In this document: positions 48,136 to 55,367 of the stretch, one piece after another
Position numbering within the stretch: the first letter of the stretch is position 1
Layout of the letters: each line of letters starts with the position of its first letter
Assembly: GCF_025949695.1 (NCBI RefSeq)
Contig: NZ_JAPDFL010000001.1
Span: 850,001-914,000 of the forward strand
Source: Pararhodobacter zhoushanensis
Lineage (GTDB): Bacteria; Pseudomonadota; Alphaproteobacteria; Rhodobacterales; Rhodobacteraceae
Reading direction: 5' to 3'
DNA length: 64,000 bases
Notes under the pieces: generated by a model
Database searches by the model: none
The model's input: the letters and a program-made list of their open reading frames with translations, nothing else
What the model was told of the DNA's origin: nothing
Translations under genes and position numbers: made by a program

Positions 48136-49509
48136 CTAACCCAGATGCACCTGCGACTCGGGATAGCGAACCCGAGGCAGCGTGCGCGTGGCCAGAAAGA
48201 AACCCAGCGTCAGCGGTCCGACCCGGCCAAGGAACATGATCACCACGATCACCGCCCGGCCGAACTCGTTCAGCTCACCGGTAAAGCCGCGCGACAGGCC
48301 CACCGTGCCAAAGGCCGAGGCCACCTCGAACGCGATGTCGACGAAATGCCCGTCATGCGAGACCGTCATCAGGAACACGCCGCAGAACACCACGATCACA
48401 CTGATCGCGGTCAGCGCCATGACCTTGAGCACCTGATCCAGCCCGATTGACCGGCCAAAGGCATGCAGCTGTGTCTGGCGGCGAAAGAAGGCGACCGTGG
48501 CGAGGATCATCACCACAAACGTGGTCACCTTGATCCCCCCGGCGGTCGAGGCCGGGCCACCACCGATCAGCATCAGCGAAATGAACAACAGCGTCGTGCT
48601 GTCATGGATCGCGGCGATATCGGTGGTGTTGAACCCGGCGGTGCGGGTGGTCACGCCCTGAAACCAGCTGACCACCAGCCGCGCCGGGATGCTGTCGTAT
48701 TGGCCCAGAGTGCCGGGGTTGTTCCATTCCAGCGCGGCAAAAGCCCCCATCGACCACGGGATCAGGATCGCCGTGCCCAGCAGCATGATCTTGGTGTGCA
48801 GCGACCACGCGCGCGGGGATTTGCCGCTTAGCACGTCGTGCAGCACCACATAGCCAATACCGCCGATGATAAAGAGCGCGGGGATCACCGTATTGACCAG
48901 CGGGTCGATGGCATAGCCGATCAGCCCGTCAGGAAAGGTGGAAAACCCGGCGTTGTTGAAGGCCGAGACCGAGTGAAACGCCGCCGTCCACAGCCCGTCC
49001 AGCAACCCCAGTCGCGGCACGAAGGTCAGCGACAGCAGCAGCGCGCCGGCGACCTCGCAGATCAGCACGGCTTTCAGGATCGTGGTGACCAGCTTCATCA
49101 GCTGATCCATCGAATTGTGGTTCAGATCTTCGCGCAGATAGACCTGTCCGGTCAGCCCCATCGGCATGCCCAGCGCAGCCAGTACCAGCACGGCAAAGGT
49201 CATCAGCCCCAACCCGCCCAGCTGGATCAGGAAGGCCACGACGAATTCACCAAACCACGTCAGCGTGGTGCCGATGTCGAACACCACCAGCCCGGTCACC
49301 GTGACAGCCGAGGTGGCGGTAAAGATCGCATCGCTCCAGCTGATCGGCACGTGGTGCGAGATCGGCAGTTTCAGCGCCAGCGCGCCCAGCGAAATCAGCG
49401 TGGCATAAAGCGCCGCCAGAATCAGCGGCGGCGGCACACGCGAAATACGCCGCGACAGACGACGCAGCGGTCCTGAAAAGGGCCCGCGCCGCGGTTTGCG
49501 GGGTTTCAC
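48136..49509 (-). CDS. Potassium uptake protein, TrkH/KtrB family
   Basis: A 457-residue channel-like potassium transporter with repeated M1-P-M2 units. Selectivity-filter segments of the family are recognisable (SAVTVTGLVV, AFNNAGFSTFP, TRTAGFNTTD, FGTVGLSRGFT). Size fits the KtrB-type rather than the longer TrkH. It is coupled to the TrkA/KtrA-like gene by a 4-bp overlap. Together they form a complete potassium uptake system in the inner membrane. Confidence 0.93.
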   Translation of the reverse strand: MKPRKPRRGPFSGPLRRLSRRISRVPPPLILAALYATLISLGALALKLPISHHVPISWSDAIFTATSAVTVTGLVVFDIGTTLTWFGEFVVAFLIQLGGLGLMTFAVLVLAALGMPMGLTGQVYLREDLNHNSMDQLMKLVTTILKAVLICEVAGALLLSLTFVPRLGLLDGLWTAAFHSVSAFNNAGFSTFPDGLIGYAIDPLVNTVIPALFIIGGIGYVVLHDVLSGKSPRAWSLHTKIMLLGTAILIPWSMGAFAALEWNNPGTLGQYDSIPARLVVSWFQGVTTRTAGFNTTDIAAIHDSTTLLFISLMLIGGGPASTAGGIKVTTFVVMILATVAFFRRQTQLHAFGRSIGLDQVLKVMALTAISVIVVFCGVFLMTVSHDGHFVDIAFEVASAFGTVGLSRGFTGELNEFGRAVIVVIMFLGRVGPLTLGFFLATRTLPRVRYPESQVHLG

Positions 49510-50165
49510 AGGCTGTCCCCGAACAGGCGCAGCTCGGCGCGTTTGCCTAGCAGGATCAGCTTGTCCTCAGGCGCGAGCCGCATGTCGTCGGTGGGATGTC
49601 GGAACTCGCTGCCGCGCATCAGGCCCAGCAGGCGCAGATCATGCGTGGTGCCGATGCCCAGCGATGCCAGCTCGCGCCCGTCCATGCGCTGTGGGATCAC
49701 CACGTTCACCACGCTGAACCCGTTGCCCAGGCTCACATAATCCTGCAAGACTGGATTGTTGAGCATCTGCGCGATATGGCGGCCCATCTCCTGTTCCGGC
49801 AGGATCACCCGGTCGACGCCCAGCTTGACCAGAATGCGGTGATGCGTCTTGTTCGACGCCTTGGCCCAGAGCGTTTCCATGCCCAACAGCTTGAGGTTCA
49901 TCACCGTCAGGATGCTGGCCTGAATGTCGCGCCCAACGGCGACCAGCGCCACGTCATAGCGGTCGATTCCGGCCTCGCGCAAAGCGCCTTCGTCGGTGGT
50001 GTCCACGATCAGCGCGCTCGACAGCGTGTTGGACATCTGCGCCACGCGCTTTTCGTCCAGATCGAGGCCGATCACCCGGTTGCCGAACCGCGCCAGCTCG
50101 GCAGCAACGGTGCTGCCAAACGCCCCCAGGCCGACAACGGCAAAACTACGCGAACTCTTGGTCAT
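49506..50165 (-). CDS. Potassium uptake regulatory protein, TrkA/KtrA family
   Basis: A 219-residue cytoplasmic gating subunit. The RCK N-domain starts FAVVGLGAFGSTVAAEL, with the acidic second strand (VIGLDLDEKR) that binds nucleotide. The TrkA-C domain follows from about residue 140. The single RCK/TrkA-C arrangement is the KtrA plan. It is first of a two-gene operon with the KtrB-like channel. Confidence 0.93.
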   Translation of the reverse strand: MTKSSRSFAVVGLGAFGSTVAAELARFGNRVIGLDLDEKRVAQMSNTLSSALIVDTTDEGALREAGIDRYDVALVAVGRDIQASILTVMNLKLLGMETLWAKASNKTHHRILVKLGVDRVILPEQEMGRHIAQMLNNPVLQDYVSLGNGFSVVNVVIPQRMDGRELASLGIGTTHDLRLLGLMRGSEFRHPTDDMRLAPEDKLILLGKRAELRLFGDSL

Positions 50166-50243
50166 GAGGTTTCTCCCCCGTTTTCGGCGTGACGCTGCGC
50201 TGCGGCGCTGCGTTAGTCAAGAGCCGGAAAGGGGTACGCAAAA

Positions 50244-50265
50244 CGCCCGCTGTTGCCAGCGGGCG
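50244..50265 (-). terminator. Intrinsic terminator of rpsO
   Basis: A perfect 9-bp stem CGCCCGCTG/CAGCGGGCG with a TTGC loop; on the minus strand it is followed by TTTT. It lies 26 bp past the rpsO stop and separates rpsO from the trkA/trkH operon. Confidence 0.85.
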
Positions 50266-50290
50266 CTCTCGGACGCAGGGTCGGATCAAG

Positions 50291-50560
50291 TCAGCGGCGG
50301 ATGCCGAGACGCTGGATCAGCGACTGATAGCGCGCCTCGTCCTTGCCCTTCACGTAGTCCAGCAGCTTGCGGCGCTGGGCCACCATCATCAGAAGGCCAC
50401 GACGGCTGTGGTTGTCCTTCTTGTGCATTTTGAAGTGCTCGGTCAGGGTGGTGATACGCGAGGTCAGGATCGCAACCTGGACTTCGGGCGAACCGGTGTC
50501 GCCTTCTTTGGTCGCGAATTCTTTCAGCAGGCGTTGTTTTTCTTCGACGGTGATCGACAT
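50291..50560 (-). CDS. rpsO: 30S ribosomal protein S15
   Basis: An 89-residue S15 of normal length, with the diagnostic [17 protein letters not shown] and [19 protein letters not shown]. It binds 16S rRNA early in small-subunit assembly. ATG at 50560 follows AGGAGA. It has its own terminator. In many bacteria it autoregulates through its leader; no leader structure was verified here. Confidence 0.97.
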   Translation of the reverse strand: MSITVEEKQRLLKEFATKEGDTGSPEVQVAILTSRITTLTEHFKMHKKDNHSRRGLLMMVAQRRKLLDYVKGKDEARYQSLIQRLGIRR

Positions 50561-50832
50561 CGGGATCTCCTGTGTAAAAGGGTTAAGGCGCAGGCCGGGA
50601 TGTCGTCCAGCACAAGCCCATGGAGGCTCCTTGCCCAGAACGGCCAAGGATGCGCGCGTATAGGCGATCCCATGCGCCAGAGCAAATGGATTCAAAGCCC
50701 GCGGTTCCTGCGGTGTTAACCACAGTTGCAGAATCTGGCTTTCCCAAAGGCAATGGTCGCTGTTTGTTCAGGATATCCGGGTTCAATGGGGCCCGGATAG
50801 GGGAACGGCCGCCGGTGCGGCAGGGGGTCTCG

Positions 50833-51105
50833 ATGTGGCTGCTCTTGGGGTTGATCGGCGTCGCTGTCGCGGCGGGCGCAACCGATCTGTATACGCAGGC
50901 TGATGACGACACTGGCCCGCCCGACGATCTGCCGCAAGAGGGGGCGGATGACACCGCTCAGGCGCAACATGGCAACCTGCTGGATGATGCCCCGGAGGAT
51001 GCCGCGCCTGTGGCTGACAGTGACCTTGGTCCTGCCGCTGATGACACCCCCGCTGAGGACGTCGCCGTCGATACTGACCCCATGCAGATCTCGCGAGGGA
51101 TATGA
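50833..51105 (+). CDS. RTX-type calcium-binding protein, N-terminal part (frameshifted)
   Basis: A 90-residue product. A single N-terminal membrane or signal-like helix (MWLLLGLIGVAVAAGA) is followed by a very acidic Asp/Pro-rich stretch. ATG at 50833 follows GGGGG. It stops at 51103-51105 just where a second frame, also acidic and then RTX-rich, takes over. An extra base near 51090 (in GATCTCG) would explain the break. The helix sets this protein apart from the other RTX protein and suggests membrane anchoring. Confidence 0.65.
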   Translation: MWLLLGLIGVAVAAGATDLYTQADDDTGPPDDLPQEGADDTAQAQHGNLLDDAPEDAAPVADSDLGPAADDTPAEDVAVDTDPMQISRGI

Positions 51106-51958
51106 AGGCGTTGACGCCGATGACCGCGAGTATATCAGCACTGATACCCCGCCTGTGCCCCCCAAGGACATGGTGATCGACGGCGGCGGGGGTGTGCCTG
51201 TAGAAGGCGGTGCTGGCGATGACACGCTGAACGGGGACTGGCGCGACGACTGGCTGGAAGGGTTCGCGGGCGCTGACCAGCTTGATGGCGCAGGGGGCGA
51301 CGACACGCTCCTCGGCGGTGCGGGCGACGATATGCTGTTGGGCGATGACGGCGATGATCACCTGATCGCGGGCTCGGGCGATGACATTCTTGACGGCGGT
51401 TCGGGCCGCGACTCGCTCACTGCAGGCGACGGCGCGGATCGTCTCAATGGTGGTGAGGGTGACGATACGCTCGAAGGCGGCGCGGGCGGTGACCATCTCG
51501 ACGGCGGCGAGGGTGGCGATCTGCTGATGGGCGGCGACGGCGACGATACGCTCACCGGCGGCAATGACCACGGTGAAACGGATTTTCTGAACGGCGGCGA
51601 CGGCGACGATGTGCTGAGTCTGGGCGCGGGCGATATCGCCAGCGGGGGTGCCGGGGCGGACAGGTTTGTTCTGGGCGAATGGATGGATGCGGCTGCGCCC
51701 GCGATCATCAGCGATTTCGACACCGGTGCGGATCATCTCGCCGTAGCCTATGACGCCGACGGCCCCGCCCCGGTGATCGACACCGCGTATGACGCTCAGG
51801 CGGGAGGGTTGCGTGTGTTCATCGACGGCGCACCGGTCGCGCTGCTGCAAGGCATCGAAACCCTCGACCCCGCACAGATCGTTGTCGTCCCGGCCGGTGC
51901 CGCTGATCCGACGGTATCCACCGAGCCTGGCCCGGCTCACGACGGAACACCATACTGA
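51092..51958 (+). CDS. RTX-type calcium-binding protein, C-terminal part (frameshifted)
   Basis: About 288 codons in the frame restored after the suspected extra base. Acidic linker, then about 14 RTX nonapeptides (GGAGDDTLNG, GGAGDDMLLGDDGDDHLIAG, GGDGDDTLTGG). The C-terminal domain of about 100 residues (RFVLGEWMDAAAPAIISDF onwards) resembles the end domains of other alphaproteobacterial RTX proteins. If translated alone, an ATG at 51170 with AAGGA close upstream could serve. It ends 2 bp before tRNA-Arg on the opposite strand. Confidence 0.65.
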   Translation, partial: REGYEGVDADDREYISTDTPPVPPKDMVIDGGGGVPVEGGAGDDTLNGDWRDDWLEGFAGADQLDGAGGDDTLLGGAGDDMLLGDDGDDHLIAGSGDDILDGGSGRDSLTAGDGADRLNGGEGDDTLEGGAGGDHLDGGEGGDLLMGGDGDDTLTGGNDHGETDFLNGGDGDDVLSLGAGDIASGGAGADRFVLGEWMDAAAPAIISDFDTGADHLAVAYDADGPAPVIDTAYDAQAGGLRVFIDGAPVALLQGIETLDPAQIVVVPAGAADPTVSTEPGPAHDGTPY

Positions 51959-51959
51959 T

Positions 51960-52036
51960 TGGTGACCCCGGCAGGATTCGAACCTGCAACCTGCCCCTTA
52001 GGAGGGGGCTGCTCTATCCAGTTGAGCCACGGGACC
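51960..52036 (-). tRNA. tRNA-Arg (CCT)
   Basis: A 77-nt cloverleaf on the minus strand with encoded CCA. The acceptor GGTCCCG pairs with CGGGGTC (two wobble pairs). The D stem is GCTC/GAGC. The anticodon stem GCCCC/GGGGC closes the loop CTCCTAA, giving anticodon CCU for AGG codons. The T-loop TTCGAAT is standard. Confidence 0.96.
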
Positions 52037-52225
52037 ACCGTATCTTCTCTTTGGCGACTTGCGCCGGGCATGGCAAGCCTTGGCGCGAGCAAAGGGATAT
52101 GTTCGCGATATCAGGGAAACTTTGACACTTGCACAAGCGGCGCTTTAGAAGTGAAGCATTCGTCATCTGTTAGTGCCGCCGCGGGCCCTCTCGCCACGCG
52201 CCCCGGGGAGGGAGGCCCCCGATTT

Positions 52226-53260
52226 ATGATCCCACCGCGCAATGCCGACCATCGGCGCCCCCTGACGCTGCGAGACGTCTCAGAAGCGTGCGGCGTCAGT
52301 GAGATGACCGTCAGCCGCGTGCTGCGCAACCGCGAAGATGTCTCACCGGCGACGCGCGAAAAGGTGCTCGCCTCGGCCCGGGCGCTTGGCTACGTGCCCA
52401 ACAAGATCGCGGGCGGGCTGGCCTCGCAGCAGGTCAATCTGGTGGCGGTGATCGTGCCCTCGCTGTCGAACATGGTGTTCCCCGAAGTTCTGGGCGGTAT
52501 CTCGGCCGCGCTTGAGGACAGCGGGCTGCAGCCGGTGTTCGGCGTGACGCAATACTCGGTCGAGAAAGAGGAGAACGTCCTTTACGAGATGCTCTCGTGG
52601 CGGCCCACGGGCGTGATCCTTGCCGGGCTGGAACACACCGACGCGGCGCGCGCCATGCTGGAGAACGCCGGAATCCCGATCATCGAGATCATGGACAGCG
52701 ACGGCGAGCCGATCGACTCGGTGGTTGGCATCTCGCATCGCGGGGCCGGGCGGCAGATGGCCGAGGCGATCGTCAAGGCGGGTTATCGCAAGATCGGTTT
52801 TCTGGGCACCAAGATGACCGACGATCACCGCGCCCGCAAACGGCTGGAGGGGCTGACCGAAGGTCTGGCCGAGCATGGCATCGAGCTGGTGGATACCGAG
52901 TTCTATTCGGGCGGTTCGGCGCTGAAAAAGGGCCGTGAGCTGACCGAAGCGATCCTGACGCGCAACCCGGATCTGGATTTCCTTTATTACTCGAACGACA
53001 TGATCGGCGCAGGCGGGCTGCTCTATTGCCTTGAGAAAGGCTATGACATCCCCGGCAAGCTGGGTCTGGCAGGCTTTAACGGCACCGATTTCCTCGACGG
53101 GCTGCCGATGAAGCTGGCGACCATCGACGCCTGCCGCCGCGAGATTGGCGAGAAGGCGGCGAATATCATCGCGGGCAAGGGCTATGATGACGGGGTGATC
53201 GGCGGTCACCGGATCGAGCTGACGCCGCGGCTTGATCCGGGCGACACGATCCGCCGCTGA
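52226..53260 (+). CDS. LacI-family transcriptional regulator (GntR-like)
   Basis: A 344-residue repressor. The N-terminal helix-turn-helix and hinge (about residues 13-65, LTLRDVSEACGVSEMTVSRVL) lead into a periplasmic-binding-protein-like sugar domain (LVAVIVPSLSNMVFPEVL). It resembles the gluconate repressor branch. ATG at 52226 has GGGAGG upstream; longer readings run through the tRNA region and are rejected. No sugar-uptake or catabolic operon is adjacent, so its target is not evident. Confidence 0.92.
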   Translation: MIPPRNADHRRPLTLRDVSEACGVSEMTVSRVLRNREDVSPATREKVLASARALGYVPNKIAGGLASQQVNLVAVIVPSLSNMVFPEVLGGISAALEDSGLQPVFGVTQYSVEKEENVLYEMLSWRPTGVILAGLEHTDAARAMLENAGIPIIEIMDSDGEPIDSVVGISHRGAGRQMAEAIVKAGYRKIGFLGTKMTDDHRARKRLEGLTEGLAEHGIELVDTEFYSGGSALKKGRELTEAILTRNPDLDFLYYSNDMIGAGGLLYCLEKGYDIPGKLGLAGFNGTDFLDGLPMKLATIDACRREIGEKAANIIAGKGYDDGVIGGHRIELTPRLDPGDTIRR

Positions 53261-53283
53261 TCGCCAGCCGCCAGGACAGGAAC

Positions 53284-53310
53284 AACGCGCCCCGCAACGG
53301 GCGCGTTTTT
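53284..53310 (+). terminator. Intrinsic terminator of the LacI-family gene
   Basis: A 9-bp stem AACGCGCCC/GGGCGCGTT with a 6-nt loop and a run of five T at 53306-53310, placed 24 bp after the stop. Classic intrinsic form. Confidence 0.85.
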
Positions 53311-53332
53311 GCATGAGCGCAGAAGGTCAACG

Positions 53333-53361
53333 AAAAACCCCGGGCGCTGGGCCCGGGGTTT
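53333..53361 (-). terminator. Intrinsic terminator of the glnK-amt operon
   Basis: An 11-bp stem AAACCCCGGGC/GCCCGGGGTTT with a 5-nt loop; on the minus strand it ends in a T run (53333-53337). It lies 24 bp beyond the amt stop, back to back with the LacI terminator. Confidence 0.85.
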
Positions 53362-53385
53362 CACCGTCATGCGGATGAGGAGAGA

Positions 53386-54723
53386 TCAGCCGCGGTAGAA
53401 CTCAGGATAGGCTTCCATGCCCAGTTCGGCTTTGTCGAGACCGAGGATCTCGTCTTCTTCCGAGACACGCAGGCCCATGGTCAGCTTCAGGATGTACCAG
53501 ACAACCGCAGCCACCACGAAGGTGAAGACACCCACGATGATGATCGGAACGACCTGACCGGTGACGGTCGCATCGGGGTTGGTGATCAGCACAGCCAGCG
53601 TACCCCAGATGCCGCAGACCAGGTGAACCGGGATCGCGCCGACGACGTCGTCGATCTTCAGTTTGTCGAGCAGCGGCACCGCCAGAACGACCAGGATACC
53701 ACCGAAGGCACCGATCAGCGTTGCAGCGCCCAGACCGGGGGTCAGCGGCTCGGCGGTGATCGACACCAGACCAGCCAGCGCGCCGTTCAGCACCATGGTG
53801 AGGTCAGGCTTCTTGTACATCAGCTGGGTCATGATCAGCGCGGCCAGCGCGCCACCGGCAGCAGCCGTGTTGGTGTTCGCAAAGATGCGCGAGATGTCAG
53901 CAACGTTGCCGGCGGTGTCCATGTACAGCTGCGAGCCGCCGTTGAAACCGAACCAGCCGAGCCACAGGATGAACGTACCCAAGGTGGCGAGCGTCAGGTT
54001 CGAACCGGGCATCGGGTTGACGCGGCCGTCCTTGTATTTGCCCAGACGCGGCCCGAGGATCAGCGCACCGGCCAGAGCCGACCAGCCACCGACCGAGTGA
54101 ACGACGGTCGAGCCGGCGAAGTCGAGGAAGCCGTAATCCGCATCCAGGAAGCCACCGCCCCATTTCCACGACGCCTGGATCGGGTAGATGAAGCCGGTCA
54201 GCACGACCGTGAAGATCAGGAACGGCCACAGTTTGATGCGCTCGGCCAGGGTGCCCGACACGATCGAGGCGGTCGTGGCGCAGAACATCAGCTGGAAGAA
54301 GAAGTCCGAGCCAACCGACGCATAGGTCAGGTCGGTATCGGCGCTGCCGCCGACGGGTTCCATCACGGCCATCGAGAAGGCGCCGAGCATGTTGGGGATG
54401 GTCCAGCCGTCGCCCGGGTACATCAGGTTATAGCCGACGAGGTAGTACATGATCGCGGCAATCGCGAAGAGCGCGACGTTCTTGAGCGACTGCATGGTGA
54501 CGTTCTTGGAACGCACCAGACCCGCTTCCAGCATCGAGAAGCCAGCGGCCATCCACATGACCAGAAAGCCGGTCACAAGGAACATGAAGGTGGTGAAAAT
54601 ATAGCCGATTTCTTCGTTCGGCGGAGTCACGTCGACTTCGGCAACCGCAGCGTCCTGGGCATACAGCGCCAGCGGCACAACCGCCACCAGAGCCGCCAGG
54701 GGAAGGATTTTCTTCAGGTTCAT
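53386..54723 (-). CDS. amt: Ammonium transporter
   Basis: A 445-residue Amt/MEP/Rh-family channel with a signal peptide-like N-terminus (cut near ALYAQ) and 11 membrane helices. Conserved family segments include the twin-His pore region (STVVHSVGGWSALAGA and IPVHLVCGIWGTLA). It is 29 bp downstream of glnK; GlnK blocks the Amt pore under nitrogen excess, which is known for this pair. Confidence 0.96.
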   Translation of the reverse strand: MNLKKILPLAALVAVVPLALYAQDAAVAEVDVTPPNEEIGYIFTTFMFLVTGFLVMWMAAGFSMLEAGLVRSKNVTMQSLKNVALFAIAAIMYYLVGYNLMYPGDGWTIPNMLGAFSMAVMEPVGGSADTDLTYASVGSDFFFQLMFCATTASIVSGTLAERIKLWPFLIFTVVLTGFIYPIQASWKWGGGFLDADYGFLDFAGSTVVHSVGGWSALAGALILGPRLGKYKDGRVNPMPGSNLTLATLGTFILWLGWFGFNGGSQLYMDTAGNVADISRIFANTNTAAAGGALAALIMTQLMYKKPDLTMVLNGALAGLVSITAEPLTPGLGAATLIGAFGGILVVLAVPLLDKLKIDDVVGAIPVHLVCGIWGTLAVLITNPDATVTGQVVPIIIVGVFTFVVAAVVWYILKLTMGLRVSEEDEILGLDKAELGMEAYPEFYRG

Positions 54724-54752
54724 CTCAGGTTGTTCCCTATTTCCCTAGCCAC

Positions 54753-55091
54753 TCAGAGCGCGTCGTCGCCGGCTTCGCCGGTACGCACACGAGTTGCTTG
54801 TTCCAGATCCAGCACGAAGACCTTGCCGTCACCGATCTTGCCGGTGCGCGCGGTCCGCGAGAGCGTCTCGACGACTTGCTCGGCCAGGCTGTCAGGCACG
54901 GCGATTTCGAGCTTAACTTTCGGAACAAAATTCACGGCGTATTCAGCGCCGCGATAGATTTCCGTGTGACCCGACTGAGTGCCGAAGCCTTTGATCTCGG
55001 TAACCATCAACCCGCGAACGCCGATGGCGGTGAGCGCCTCGCGCACCTCCTCCAGCTTGAACGGCTTGATTGCTGCAATGATGTACTTCAC
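54753..55091 (-). CDS. glnK: PII nitrogen regulatory protein (GlnK/GlnB)
   Basis: A 112-residue PII signal protein of exact family length. The T-loop with the uridylylated Tyr51 is GAEYAVNFVPK, and the C-terminal signature TGKIGDGKVFVLDLE is intact. GTG start at 55091 with AAGGGGG just upstream gives the correct N-terminus KYIIAAIKPFK; longer frames do not match PII. First gene of glnK-amt. Expression is expected to be nitrogen-controlled, but no perfectly spaced sigma-54 site was found. Confidence 0.95.
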   Translation of the reverse strand: MKYIIAAIKPFKLEEVREALTAIGVRGLMVTEIKGFGTQSGHTEIYRGAEYAVNFVPKVKLEIAVPDSLAEQVVETLSRTARTGKIGDGKVFVLDLEQATRVRTGEAGDDAL

Positions 55092-55367
55092 GTGTGCCCC
55101 CTTATAACGGTCCCAGGGGCGCCCCGATGAGGGCGCGTCCTGCGCCCATACGGGGTTCTGCGGGTTCAAATCGCAATGTTGCGGTGGGCAAGGACTCACC
55201 ATGAAACCGAGACTTCTGCTGAAAAATTCACCAAATAGGCATGTCTGGTTAAAAAATAAGCGCATCACGAAGGCGAATCGGCTGTCTTCTGACCCTCCAC
55301 AACGGCCAGCGCTGACTGTATGTTAACCCACCAACCAGAAACGATACGGCAGCAGGCAGATCCAGGC

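Noticed and set aside
51960..52036. tRNA-Arg as an integration site for the neighbouring RTX gene
   Set aside because: No integrase, no duplicated tRNA 3' end and no boundary repeat was seen.
55092..55319. Possible sigma-54 promoter upstream of glnK
   Set aside because: Two GG...GC candidates on the minus strand have 9-bp and 11-bp spacing instead of the required 10 bp, so neither is convincing.
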